This document shows, one piece after another, positions 46,501-59,269 of a DNA stretch of 64,000 nt. The stretch covers positions 13,633 to 77,632 of the forward strand of contig NZ_JBHYDM010000022.1 of NCBI RefSeq assembly GCF_051860665.1, read 5' to 3'. Made by a program: the position numbers and the translations under genes. Position 1 is the stretch's first letter, and the number at the start of each line of letters is the position of its first letter. The notes under the pieces are model-generated. The model had not been told where the DNA came from. It made no database searches and saw nothing but the letters and a program-made list of their open reading frames with translations. The stretch comes from Falsiroseomonas sp051860665. GTDB taxonomy: Bacteria; Pseudomonadota; Alphaproteobacteria; Acetobacterales; Acetobacteraceae.

Positions 46501-47390
46501 CCGCCTGCGAGCCCGGCGAGTCGGTCGGCGCCTTCCTCTGCCAGGCCGGCCAGGTGCTGCGGGCGGCCGCCATCGAAAGCCCTCGGCTGGAAGCGCGCCT
46601 GCTGCTGGGCCACGCCATGGGCGCGACGCCCGAACAGCTTTTGCGGGATCCCCGCGCCGCGGTGCCGCCGGAGGCGGTGGCCCGCTTCGGCAAGGCGCTG
46701 GCCGCACGGCTGGCGCATGTGCCGATGGCACATATCCTGGGGCGGCAGGGGTTCTGGACGCTGGATCTCGCGGTCTCGCCGGCCACGCTGATCCCGCGCC
46801 CCGACTCGGAATCGCTGGTGGAGGCGGCGCTGGAGGCCTTTCCGGAGACCGCGGCACCGCTGCGCGTGCTGGATCTCGGCACCGGCACGGGCTGCCTGCT
46901 GCTGGCGGTGCTGTCCGAGCGGCCGAAGGCCTTCGGCATCGGGGTGGACCGGGCGCCGGCGGCGGCGGCGCTCGCGGCGCACAATGCGGCGGCACATGGC
47001 CTGGCCGGGCGCAGCGCCTTCCTCGCCGGGGATTGGGCCACCGCGCTGGCGGGGCGCTTCGACTTGGTGCTGTCGAACCCGCCCTATATCGAATCCGAGG
47101 CGATTCCCGGGCTGATGCCGGAGGTGGCACGGCATGAGCCGGCGCTGGCGCTCGATGGCGGCGTGGACGGCCTGGCCGCCTACCATTCCCTGGCCGCGGC
47201 CCTGCCCGGGCTGCTGGCGCCGGGCGGCGTGGCCGTGCTGGAACTGGGGCAGGGGCAGCGCCAGGCGGTGGAAGGGCTGGCCGCGGCGGTCGGCCTGGCG
47301 GCGATCTCCTGCCGCCGGGACCTGGGCGGCGTGGAACGCGCGCTGGTTCTCGCAAAAAAACCGTTTGGCGGTCGGCCCGCGGCGGATTAA
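46497..47390 (+). CDS. prmC: release factor glutamine methyltransferase
   Basis: 297 residues. The NPPY motif that binds the glutamine side chain is at residues 194-197 (LVLSNPPYIESEA). VLDLGTGTGCLLLAVLSERP is SAM motif I. The N-terminal helical domain carries RLEARLLLGHAMG. It methylates the GGQ glutamine of RF1 and RF2. The overlap with prfA (ATGA) matches its substrate relation. Confidence 0.95.
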
Positions 47391-47584
47391 GTTGCTCGGG
47401 CGGCGTGGGGCATGCGGATGCGGCCCCCCTCCGCCGGCAGAAGCGGCCGGGCGTAGGCGATGCTGGGCGGTTCGCCCTTTTCGCATGCCGGCCAGCCGCG
47501 ACGACGCAACCCGATAATCCAGCGTTCCCGGCGGGGCCTGCCCCGATCCGGCGGCGCGATTGCGAGACGGCGAACGCCATCACG

Positions 47585-48184
47585 ATGAACATGAAACGCA
47601 TGCGCGGCCGTGGCGGTAATCGCCATGGTGGCGGGGGCGGCGGCGGCGGTGGGCCGTATCGCCAGGGCGGTGGCGGCGGGGGCGGCGGCGGAGGTGGCGG
47701 CGGTCACCAGCCCATGAACCGCAACCACATCTTCGACAGCAATGGCCCGGATATGCGCCTGCGCGGCACCGCGCAGCAGCTGTTCGAGAAGTATCTGCAG
47801 CTCGGCCGGGACGCGACCGGCGCCAGCGACCGGGTGATGGCGGAAAGCTACTTCCAGCACGCCGAGCACTATTTCCGCATCCTGAACGCCATGAGCCAGG
47901 CCCAGCAGCAGCAGGGCGGCCAGCCCTATCCGCCGCAGCGCCGCTACCAGAATGGCCCGGACCAGGAAGGCGGTGAGGCGGCGCCGCAGGGCGAGGCCGC
48001 GGAGGGCGCGGTGACCGTGGCCCAGTCCAGCCCCTATGGCCACCAGAACGGCAATGGCCAGGACCGCCATGCGGAGCGCGGCGCCGACCGGGGTTCCGAC
48101 CGGGGCTCCGACCGGTCCATGGACCGCGACCGCGACGACACCGGCATGGACCAGCGCGACGAGCGGGACGAGCGCGACGGCTGA
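47585..48184 (+). CDS. DUF4167 domain protein
   Basis: 199 residues starting MNMKRMRGRGGNRHGG; two methionines two codons apart are equal starts. A Gly-rich tract is followed by the conserved core NHIFDSNGPDMRLRGTAQQL and FEKYLQLGRDATGASDRVMA with ESYFQHAEHYFRIL. The tail is a charged Asp/Arg repeat ending RDERDERDG. DUF4167 is an Alphaproteobacterial family, always near prfA-prmC, with RNA-binding-like composition. Function unknown. Confidence 0.9.
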   Translation: MNMKRMRGRGGNRHGGGGGGGGGPYRQGGGGGGGGGGGGGHQPMNRNHIFDSNGPDMRLRGTAQQLFEKYLQLGRDATGASDRVMAESYFQHAEHYFRILNAMSQAQQQQGGQPYPPQRRYQNGPDQEGGEAAPQGEAAEGAVTVAQSSPYGHQNGNGQDRHAERGADRGSDRGSDRSMDRDRDDTGMDQRDERDERDG

Positions 48185-48231
48185 TCGCGTTCAGGCAGGC
48201 GGTTCCGCTTCAGGCGGCGCGGTGCTGCTTC

Positions 48232-48921
48232 TCAGCCCTGCGCCGCGTCGCTGACCACCACGCCATCCACCAGCCGGATCTGGCGCGTGGCGCGGCGGGC
48301 CAGGGCGGCGTCGTGGGTCACCACCACGATCGACCGCCCCTCCTCCTGCGTCAGACGCCCGAAAATGTCGAAGACGGCGCCGGCATTCACGCTGTCCAGA
48401 TTGCCGGTCGGCTCGTCGGCCAGGATCAGGGCCGGGTCATTGGCCAGGGCGCGGGCGATGGCGCAGCGTTGCCGCATGCCGCCCGAAAGCTGCTCGGGCA
48501 GTTTATGCCAGGCCTCCGCCAGGCCGAAGGCCTCCAGCAGGCCCATCGCCCGGTCCCGCGCGGCGGCGCCGTGCAGGCGGCCGAGCCGCCGGATGGGGAT
48601 CAGCACATTGTCCAGCGCGGTGAATTCCGGCAGCAGGAAATGGAACTGGAAGACGAAGCCCAGCTTCGACAGTCGCAGCCCGGCCAGCTCCGCCGCCGGC
48701 AACCGGGCCGTGTCGCGCCCCTCCAGCAGCACCTCGCCCTGGCTCGGCCGGTCGAGCAGGCCAAGCAGATAGAGCAGCGAGGATTTGCCGGAGCCGGAGG
48801 GGCCGGTCACGGCGATGAACTCGCCCGGCCGGATGGTCAGCGACACATCCCGCACCAGCACCGCGCCCTCCGGCAATTGGCGCGTGGCGTCGCGGGCTTC
48901 CAGCAGCGGCGGGGCCTCCAT
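48232..48921 (-). CDS. ABC exporter ATPase (LolD/MacB/DevA type)
   Basis: 229 residues. Walker A GPSGSGKSSLLYLLG, signature LSGGMRQRCAIARALANDPA, Walker B LILADEPTGNLDS. The FHLLPEFTALDNVLIP region is typical of the MacB/LolD group of lipoprotein or peptide exporters. A GTG one codon earlier is another start and would overlap the upstream permease stop (GTGA). Last gene of a HlyD-permease-ATPase operon. Confidence 0.92.
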   Translation of the reverse strand: MEAPPLLEARDATRQLPEGAVLVRDVSLTIRPGEFIAVTGPSGSGKSSLLYLLGLLDRPSQGEVLLEGRDTARLPAAELAGLRLSKLGFVFQFHFLLPEFTALDNVLIPIRRLGRLHGAAARDRAMGLLEAFGLAEAWHKLPEQLSGGMRQRCAIARALANDPALILADEPTGNLDSVNAGAVFDIFGRLTQEEGRSIVVVTHDAALARRATRQIRLVDGVVVSDAAQG

Positions 48922-50165
48922 CACGCCGCGCCCCGCACCACCTGCACCGGATCCAGCCGGCTGGCCCGCCGCGCCGGGATGACGGAGGCCGCCGCGGCGG
49001 CAACCAGGGCGAAGAGGCTGGCCAGCAGATAGAGCCGGACATCCCGGTCCAGCAGGAACTGCCCCTGGCCGGAGGGCGTCTGCACGCCGAAGCGGATCAG
49101 CGCCAGGCCCTCGATCATCAGCGCGCCCAGCACGCAGCCCACCAGGGCGCCGAGCAGCCCGGCGACGATGCCCTGCACCAGGAACAGCAGCTGGATATCG
49201 CCCTCCGTGAAGCCCAGCGACTTCAGGATGGCGATGTCCCGGGTCTTCTCGATCACGACCGTGGAAATCACGTTGTAGATGCCGAAGGCGGCGACCAGCA
49301 GGATGGCGCCCGTGACGGAAAACATGATGGCGTTCTGGATGACGAAGACGGTCAGGATATTGGCCGACTGCTCCTCCCAGCTCTCCGTCCGGTCGCCGAA
49401 GCGGGATTCGATCTGCCGCGCCAGGGGTTCGGCCTGGGTCACATCCGCCAGGCGGACCAGGATCTGGTTCACCACATTCGGCCGGTCCGCCAGCACCTGC
49501 GCCACCTTCAGCAGCGCGAAGGCATGGCCCTGGTCCACCGCCTGGATGCCGGTGCGGAACAGCCCGACCACCTTCATCGACAGCACGGTGCCGGAAGGCG
49601 CAACGGCCGAGAGCGTATCGCCCATGCCGATTCCGAGCCGCCAGGCCAGCGCCTCCCCCACGATGATGCCATTGGCGGAGCGGCGCAGATCCTCCAGCGT
49701 GCCGGCGATCATGTCCTTCTCGATGTTGGAGACGCGGCGATGCCGCTCCGGCTCCAGCCCCGTCAGCACGGCGGAGACGTCGCGCGATCCGTAGCGCAGC
49801 AAGGATTGCGCCTGCAGCACGGGGGCGGCGGCCACCCCCTCCATCGCCTCCAGGATCGCCACCTTCTGGCCGGCATTGCGGATGCCGCGCACGCGGTCCC
49901 GCGGCTTCACCCCATGCACCAGCACCGCGCCATCCGGATGCGCGAGCTCCGCCGCCTGGGCGGCGGGGCGGCGGGTTTCGTCCTTGATGGTGATATGCGG
50001 CGAGACGTCGATGATCTGGGTGACGAAATAGGTCTGGAAGCCGCGCATGATGGCGGCGGTGGCGATGAAGAAGGCGACACCCAGCGCGATGCCGGTGACC
50101 GAGACCAGGGTCTGCCGCAGCCGCCGCGTCAGCATGCCGCGCGCCAGGTCCAGCAGCAGCCTCAT
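48921..50165 (-). CDS. MacB/FtsX-type ABC exporter permease
   Basis: 414 residues with the MacB-like layout: TM1 near residues 20-40 (LVSVTGIALGVAFFIATAAI), a long periplasmic domain, and three TMs at the end (SVTGAILLVAAFGIYNVIST, LLGALVGCVLGALMIEGLAL, LLASLFALVAAAAASVIPAR). The final FtsX motif includes IPARRASRLDPVQVVRG. Substrate unknown. Overlaps both partners by 4 bases or less. Confidence 0.92.
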   Translation of the reverse strand: MRLLLDLARGMLTRRLRQTLVSVTGIALGVAFFIATAAIMRGFQTYFVTQIIDVSPHITIKDETRRPAAQAAELAHPDGAVLVHGVKPRDRVRGIRNAGQKVAILEAMEGVAAAPVLQAQSLLRYGSRDVSAVLTGLEPERHRRVSNIEKDMIAGTLEDLRRSANGIIVGEALAWRLGIGMGDTLSAVAPSGTVLSMKVVGLFRTGIQAVDQGHAFALLKVAQVLADRPNVVNQILVRLADVTQAEPLARQIESRFGDRTESWEEQSANILTVFVIQNAIMFSVTGAILLVAAFGIYNVISTVVIEKTRDIAILKSLGFTEGDIQLLFLVQGIVAGLLGALVGCVLGALMIEGLALIRFGVQTPSGQGQFLLDRDVRLYLLASLFALVAAAAASVIPARRASRLDPVQVVRGAA

Positions 50166-51232
50166 GGGGCGGGCTGGGCTTCCAGCCGCACCGGGCGGCC
50201 GTCCTGCAGGCCCTCGGGCGGTGACAGCACCACCGCCTCGCCGGCCGCCAGGCCGCGCAGGATCTCCATGCTGCGGGGCGATTGGACGCCGATCTCCACC
50301 TCCCGCCGCTGCGCCACCTCCTTCTCCACCACCCAGAGATGGGCGCGGCGGGTGGTGCCCGGCGGGGCGGCGGGGGGCGCGGTGGGGGAGGAATCGCGCG
50401 GCGCCGGCGGCAGCACCACGGCGGCGGGGGGCACCAGCACGGCCTCCGGCGCCTCCCGCAGCACGATATTGGCCTCCACCGTCATGCCGATCAGCAGGGG
50501 CGTGTCGTCCGGCAGGGCGAGGCGAACCCGATAGGCCTTGCGGACCGTGTCGCCCTTCGGCGTGATCTGCGCGACATGGCCGACCATGGCACGTCCGGGG
50601 AAGGCATCGGCGCGCAGCAGGGCGCGCTGGCCGAGCCGGATCCGGGCGATATCCTCCTCATCCACCTCCGCCGTGATGCGCAGCGGCCGCGGCTCGCCGA
50701 CCCAGAAGAGCGAGGCGGGGGTGTCCACAACCTCGCCCACCTCGGCATCCCGGCGCAGCACCACGCCATCGGTCGGCGCGCGCACCACGTAATCGTCCAG
50801 CCGCTGGCGGGCGGCGCGGGCGGTGGCCTCCGCCGCCTGGGCGTCGCGCTCGGCGCGTTCCAGGCTGGTGCGGGCGGTGATGTCGCGGGCGACCAGGGTG
50901 CGGGTGCGGGCCAGGTCCTCCACGGCGAAGCGGGCGCGGGCCTCGGCCTCCGCCGCCAGCGAGCGGGCCTGGCGGTCATCGAGCCGTGCCATGGGCTGGC
51001 CCTCCGTCACCCTCTCCCCTTCCTGCACCAGCACCTCGGTCAGCCGGGCGCGGGTGGCGGGGCCGATGCGGGCCCAGTTCACCGGCTCCACATTGCCGGT
51101 GCCATAGACCGCCTCCAGCGCCGTGCCTTGCGTCGCCAGCGCGATGGCCACGCGCGGCGGCAGCCCGTACCGGACCCAGGCCGCCGCCCCCGCCGCGGCG
51201 AGGAGGACGAGGAGGAGGAGAAGCCGACGCAT
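50162..51232 (-). CDS. HlyD/MacA-type membrane-fusion protein
   Basis: 356 residues from MRRLLLLLVLLAAAGAAAWV, one N-terminal membrane anchor, with an alternative ATG at 51271 that adds 13 residues. Two lipoyl-like half-motifs flank a helical hairpin: VLVQEGERVTEGQPMARLDD and YVVRAPTDGVVLRRDAEVGE. A beta-barrel domain and VGVQSPRSMEILRGLAAGEA-type close follow. It should join the MacB-like permease to an outer-membrane duct, which is not present here. First gene of the operon. Confidence 0.9.
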   Translation of the reverse strand: MRRLLLLLVLLAAAGAAAWVRYGLPPRVAIALATQGTALEAVYGTGNVEPVNWARIGPATRARLTEVLVQEGERVTEGQPMARLDDRQARSLAAEAEARARFAVEDLARTRTLVARDITARTSLERAERDAQAAEATARAARQRLDDYVVRAPTDGVVLRRDAEVGEVVDTPASLFWVGEPRPLRITAEVDEEDIARIRLGQRALLRADAFPGRAMVGHVAQITPKGDTVRKAYRVRLALPDDTPLLIGMTVEANIVLREAPEAVLVPPAAVVLPPAPRDSSPTAPPAAPPGTTRRAHLWVVEKEVAQRREVEIGVQSPRSMEILRGLAAGEAVVLSPPEGLQDGRPVRLEAQPAP

Positions 51233-51290
51233 CTGGCAGCAGCTACTAGCAGCTTGGCGCGCCGCGGTCATGGGAGGGTTCGGAGGCGGG

Positions 51291-51319
51291 TTGTCCGCAG
51301 GCGCGGGGAAGGCTATACG
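51291..51319 (+). promoter_or_regulatory. promoter of tRNA-Thr
   Basis: TTGTCC (51291-51296) and TATACG (51314-51319) are 17 bases apart. The -10 ends 16 bases before the first tRNA base. Confidence 0.55.
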
Positions 51320-51335
51320 GCGCGGCTGTTGGTGC

Positions 51336-51410
<75 letters not shown>

Positions 51411-51601
51411 CTCTTCCCCAGTTCCCTCTGCCGCACGCGTCACCTGATAGCGAAGCCCTGCCATCTGCGCCCGGCGCAAGGGCGCCTCGCACGCATCGCG
51501 CCAGTGTAATCCACTTCACAGCCCGGCCCGCGCCGCAGGCCCATGCTGCGCCCCCAGGGCGCTCGGCATGGGGCCAAGGCGCCCGGCGCAGGAGGCGGGG
51601 C

Positions 51602-53161
51602 ATGAAAAGGGTCGGCGAGGCCGGAGGACGGCAAAGGCGGGGGCGGTGGCGCGGCGCGATGGCGGCGCTGCCGATGCTGGGCGTGGCGGCCGGCTGCGCG
51701 CCGGAGTTGCCGGACCTGGCGGTGGAGCCGCAATGGGCGGCCGCCATGGCGCGGTTGTCCATGTTCGGCATCTACCCGGCGCGGGAGGATGTCATGGTCG
51801 GCGACCTCCTGCTCTATGTGCCGGCACGTGGCGGCGGCGGGCCGGTGGAGGGCGAGATCGCGCGCACGCTGGCCACCCGCCTCGCCAGCCCGCCCTGCTG
51901 GCTGCTGATGCGCGAACTCGGCTGGCAGGGCCGCGAAAGGCCGCGGCTACAGCCGATTCCCACGGCCAGTTCCGCCGAACAGACCGCCCCGGCCAACCCT
52001 GCGGTGCGGCCGGAGACGGCGGGCACCGGCTATGGCGCGCAGGGCGACGTCTGTTCACGCGGCGAAAGGGGCAATTTCGAGATCGGCAGCAGCGACGATC
52101 TGCGGGCCACGCCCGCGGTGCGCCTGCAGCGCGCCGAGGTGCCGAAGCTGACCGTGGCGCGGCTGACCGAGGGGCAGCTCTCCGGCCAGGGTATCTTCGG
52201 CCCGGTCGGCGCGACGCTCGGGCTCAGCGCCAGCGGCAATACCGCGCTGACGGTGGAGCTGAAGAACCTGGAGACGCTGCGGCTCGACCCGCCGCGCGTC
52301 AGCGACCTGCTGCGCCAGCTGCTGGTGCGCGACTTCCGGCATTGGCAGGGGGAGGTGGTGCCCGAGGAGGGGCGCGAGCGGATCCGCCGGGGGGACGCCC
52401 GGCTGGCCCTGCAGGACCGCGAGCACCGCTTCCACCCGGCCGACCTGATCCGCGCCCTGGATCAGCGCAGCAGCCGCGAAAGGCCGCTGGCGACGCTGGC
52501 CTGCGCCGGGGATTTCGCGGCGCTTGCCCGCCACGGCGCCCGGGTGATCGCGGTGAACGACGTCATGTATGCGCGCAATATCACCTTCTCCTTCAACCGC
52601 AGCTCCGGCGCGGCGGCACGGCTGGCGCTGGATCTGCAGGAGGTGCTGGGCCTCGGCCGCGCCACGGTGCCGGGCGCGGCGCCCGGCCCTTCGCCCGATG
52701 CGGCCGCGGCTGCGCCGGATCCGGCCGCAGAGGCGCGCAAGGTGGCGGAAGACAGGCTACGGCGGCTGCGCGCGTTGGCCGGCGCCGCGCCGGGCGCCGA
52801 TGCGGCGGTACGGGCGGAGTTCATCGTCAGCAGCACGGGTGAGCTGGCGCTGTCCACCACCACCGCGCGGCCCCTGGCGGTGGGCTTTGCCGCCGCGCTG
52901 GAATACCCGATCGAGCACGCCCTGATCCCCACCGCGGAGTGGCAGATCGCGGAGGCGCAATCGGTTTGCGGCACGCTGGTGCACCAGCCCATGTCGGCCC
53001 GCACCGAGGCCCTGCTGCGGGGCAACCTCGCCTGGCTTCACGCGACCAGCGAGATGACGGCGAGCCACGTCACGGCCCTCGCGCAGCAATCCCACCCGCT
53101 GCCGCCGGGCGTGGCGCCGAGCCGGCACCTGCTGGCGCCGATCTTCCCGCGCCAGCGCTGA
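51602..53161 (+). CDS. large putative lipoprotein, function unknown
   Basis: 519 residues with an AGGAGG ribosome site 7 bases before the ATG. The N-terminus has an Arg-rich start, then LPMLGVAAGCAPE, a lipoprotein-like signal ending at Cys32. Parts of the mature protein look ordered: GIYPAREDVMVGDLLLYVPA, PRVSDLLRQLLVRDFRHW and AVNDVMYARNITFSFNRSSG. A Pro/Ala linker lies near residue 360, then STGELALSTTTARPLAVGFA. I do not recognise a named domain. An outer-membrane or periplasmic role is likely; it is alone between tRNA-Thr and a convergent LysR gene. Confidence 0.72.
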   Translation: MKRVGEAGGRQRRGRWRGAMAALPMLGVAAGCAPELPDLAVEPQWAAAMARLSMFGIYPAREDVMVGDLLLYVPARGGGGPVEGEIARTLATRLASPPCWLLMRELGWQGRERPRLQPIPTASSAEQTAPANPAVRPETAGTGYGAQGDVCSRGERGNFEIGSSDDLRATPAVRLQRAEVPKLTVARLTEGQLSGQGIFGPVGATLGLSASGNTALTVELKNLETLRLDPPRVSDLLRQLLVRDFRHWQGEVVPEEGRERIRRGDARLALQDREHRFHPADLIRALDQRSSRERPLATLACAGDFAALARHGARVIAVNDVMYARNITFSFNRSSGAAARLALDLQEVLGLGRATVPGAAPGPSPDAAAAAPDPAAEARKVAEDRLRRLRALAGAAPGADAAVRAEFIVSSTGELALSTTTARPLAVGFAAALEYPIEHALIPTAEWQIAEAQSVCGTLVHQPMSARTEALLRGNLAWLHATSEMTASHVTALAQQSHPLPPGVAPSRHLLAPIFPRQR

Positions 53162-53185
53162 GCAGGGCGCGGGGCTGCCCGCGCC

Positions 53186-54088
53186 CTATCCCCCCGTTAG
53201 CAGGAAATCCCGCAGCTGGGTCACATGCGGATCCCCTGCCAGCCCGGGCCGCGTGTGCAGGACGAAGGCCCAGGATCCGGGAAGCTGGCGCGGCGCGAAA
53301 AGCCGCACCAGGCGCCCGGCGGCCAGTTCCGCATCCAGCAGCGGCACGCGGCCCAGCGCCACGCCGGCGCCCGCCAGCGCCGCCGCGATCACCTGGTTGA
53401 AGCTGCTGAAGCGGATGATCCGGCCCTGCGCCGGCGGCAGGCCCAGCAGGCCCAGCCAGTGGCGCCAGTCCATCTCCGGGCTGGCGCTATGGGCTTCCTC
53501 CAGCAGGCTCTGGCCCAGCAGCTTCTCCGGCGTGTCGATCCCGCCCAGCGCCGGGCTGCAGACCGGGAACATCACCTCCTCGAACAGGATCTGGTCCGGT
53601 GGCCGCACCGCGCCGGCGCGCAGGCGCAGGATGGCCAGGTCGATCCCCTCCCGCTGCAGGTCGGGCCGTTCCTCCTCCACCGCGCGCATGGTCCAGGCCG
53701 TGCTCGGGTGGCGCCCGGCGAAGGCGGCCAGCCGCGGGGCCAGCCAGAGCGAGGCGAAGGACCCGTTCGCCGCCACGGTCAGACGGGGGCGGGCCCGGCG
53801 CGCCCGGCTGCGGATCGCATCGCAGGTCTCGCCGAGCCGCGTCAGCGCCTCCTCCACCGCCAGCAGCAGCTCGGCGCCCTCCGGCGTGGGTTCCGTGCGG
53901 CTGTGGCCGGCGCCGTTGCGGGCGCGGGTCAGAAGTGGCGTCCTCAGCTCGGCCTCCAGCGCGCGGATCTGGTGGCTGATGGCGCTGGTGCTGACATGCA
54001 GCGTGGCTGCGGCTCGCGCAAAGCCGCCCTCCCGCGCCACCGTGGCGAAGGCGCGCAGGGCGGCGAGGGGCGGAAGGCGGGGCGGCAT
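53186..54088 (-). CDS. LysR-family transcriptional regulator
   Basis: 300 residues. The N-terminal winged helix is LAALRAFATVAREGGFARAA with LHVSTSAISHQIRALEAELR. The effector-binding half includes TVAANGSFASLWLAPRLAAF and PVCSPALGGIDTPEKL. Closest in style to GcvA-like regulators (MPPRLPPLAALRAF). It diverges from the double ABC exporter with 108 bases between starts, so it probably controls it. Confidence 0.93.
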   Translation of the reverse strand: MPPRLPPLAALRAFATVAREGGFARAAATLHVSTSAISHQIRALEAELRTPLLTRARNGAGHSRTEPTPEGAELLLAVEEALTRLGETCDAIRSRARRARPRLTVAANGSFASLWLAPRLAAFAGRHPSTAWTMRAVEEERPDLQREGIDLAILRLRAGAVRPPDQILFEEVMFPVCSPALGGIDTPEKLLGQSLLEEAHSASPEMDWRHWLGLLGLPPAQGRIIRFSSFNQVIAAALAGAGVALGRVPLLDAELAAGRLVRLFAPRQLPGSWAFVLHTRPGLAGDPHVTQLRDFLLTGG

Positions 54089-54196
54089 CGCCGTTCACTA
54101 TTGCTCAACAGCAGATGAGAAACCAGCATTTGCCGGCAGGCCCGCGCGGGGCCAGCCTGCCGCCGGGCCCGCACGGATTCCCCCGCGGCCCCAGGG

Positions 54197-57778
<3,582 letters not shown>

Positions 57779-57795
57779 GGGGGCGCCCAGCGCCG

Positions 57796-57817
57796 GATCC
57801 GTCCGAAAGGACGGATC
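57796..57817 (+). terminator. GAAA-tetraloop hairpin after the ABC exporter
   Basis: GATCCGTCC and GGACGGATC form a perfect 9-bp stem around a GAAA tetraloop, 17 bases after the exporter stop. No U-run follows; likely a terminator or 3'-end protecting stem. Confidence 0.6.
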
Positions 57818-57921
57818 GCGTGCTCTCGAAGTGATTTTACCTGGAGCCGCGAAACGGACACTGCTTTGCGCGTCGACGCGGCGGGCGGTCGCGATCCGGC
57901 GTCAGCGCAAGGGAGAAACAG

Positions 57922-58299
57922 GTGAGCGTCTTCGATGCCCTGATGGGCAATTCCTCCAAGGTGGATCTGGCGAAGCTCGCGGCGGAGTTCTCTCCGCTGC
58001 TGATTGCGGGCGAGGAGGTCAAGGGCGCCTATCGCCTGGTGCGCGACATGTTCGTCTTCACCAACAAGCGCTGCATCCTGGTGGACCGGCAGGGCATCAC
58101 CGGCCGGAAGACCGAGTATCTCAGCATCCCCTACCAGGATATCGCGCGCTACGCCGTCGAATCCGCCGGGACCTTCGACATGGATGCGGAGCTGAAGATC
58201 TGGCTGCGGGGCGATCCGCAGCCGATCGTCAAGAGCTTCCCCAAGGGCGGCGAATACCTCGCCGTGCATCGGATGCTCTCGGAAGGCGTCCTCAGGTAG
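57922..58299 (+). CDS. bacterial PH-domain protein
   Basis: 125 residues from GTG, ribosome site AAGGGAGAAACAG. SVFDALMGNSSKVDLAKLAA is followed by a PH core: RLVRDMFVFTNKRCILVDRQ, GITGRKTEYLSIPYQDIARY, AVESAGTFDMDAELKIWLRG. It matches the small bPH (PF08000) family. Function unknown; probably protein- or membrane-binding in the cytoplasm. Confidence 0.88.
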   Translation: MSVFDALMGNSSKVDLAKLAAEFSPLLIAGEEVKGAYRLVRDMFVFTNKRCILVDRQGITGRKTEYLSIPYQDIARYAVESAGTFDMDAELKIWLRGDPQPIVKSFPKGGEYLAVHRMLSEGVLR

Positions 58300-58308
58300 C
58301 GCGCGCCC

Positions 58309-59118
58309 TCAGCTCCCCACCTTCAGCGTGCTGGTCAGGCCGCGCAGGCAGGCCAGGATCGACAGGGGGGTGATCTTGCCGGTGCGGGGGTTCTCCTCGC
58401 TCGGCACATTCTCGATGGTCATGGTCAGCCGCGCGCTGGCGGCCTCCACGCGGATGGTGTGGGTGTTGCGCGTCACGGTGGTGTCGGCCCAGATCTGCAC
58501 CGTGGTGCGCTCCGGCCCGATGCCGGCCAGCGCCAGGGCGGCGGCGACGTTGACGTTCGCGGGAAAGCCCTGGGCGGCGTCGAAGGCATTGCCCTTGAAG
58601 ATGAGGGTCGGCGTGGTGATGCCGGTCACGTCGATCTTGTGCTGGTCGAGATAGGGCGCGCCCACCAGGCCGCGCGGCGGCTTGCGCGTCTCGATGGTGA
58701 CGGAGGCGACCTCGCCCTCCGCCGCCGCGCGCACCGCATCCAGGCCGAGCAGCGCGCCGGTGGGGACGATGATGCGCGCGCCGGTGGCCCGGGCGCGTTC
58801 GACCAGGTGCATGCGCGGCAGCAGCGCGCCGACGCTGCTGGGGACGAAGATGCGCCCGGCCTCGATGGCGGCGATGGCCACCTGCTCGAAGACCGCGGCC
58901 GGGGCGGCTTCCACCACCACATCGGCCTGGGCGAGATCCGCCAGGCCGACCAGGGCAGGCTGGCTGCGGAAGCCGGCCAGGTTGGCGCGGGCCTTGTCCT
59001 GGTCGCGGGCGGAGACGGCGACCAGCCGCAGGCCTTCCACGCCGGCATCCAGCGCGCGGGCCAGATGCAGGCCGATGGCGCCCAGGCCAGCGATTGCGAC
59101 GGTCAGTTCACGAGCCAT
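58309..59118 (-). CDS. nadX: L-aspartate dehydrogenase
   Basis: 269 residues. A Rossmann GLGAIGLHLARALDAG binds NAD(P). The C-terminal domain has KPPRGLVGAPYL, NVNVAAALALAGIGPERTT, and RNTHTIRVEAASARLTMTIE, where the His is the catalytic residue of the family. It makes iminoaspartate for NAD synthesis, or runs toward aspartate in amination. No other nad genes are nearby. The 3' end is 9 bases from the convergent PH-domain gene. Confidence 0.88.
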   Translation of the reverse strand: MARELTVAIAGLGAIGLHLARALDAGVEGLRLVAVSARDQDKARANLAGFRSQPALVGLADLAQADVVVEAAPAAVFEQVAIAAIEAGRIFVPSSVGALLPRMHLVERARATGARIIVPTGALLGLDAVRAAAEGEVASVTIETRKPPRGLVGAPYLDQHKIDVTGITTPTLIFKGNAFDAAQGFPANVNVAAALALAGIGPERTTVQIWADTTVTRNTHTIRVEAASARLTMTIENVPSEENPRTGKITPLSILACLRGLTSTLKVGS

Positions 59119-59269
59119 GTGCGGCGCCCCCGGAAAAGTTCAGCGGCGGGGCTACAGCAGGATGCGGCCAGTGGAAAGCCGCCATCGACCGGCGCAGGAG
59201 ATGAAGCCCGGCGGCCCGCAGGGCCGAGGCCGCGAAGGCGGCCCGCCGCCAATGCGGCGTGCTTGGGCA

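Noticed and set aside
47620..47705. GGC-rich tract as a repeat element or G-quadruplex switch
   Set aside because: It is explained as the glycine-rich linker of the DUF4167 protein, read in frame.
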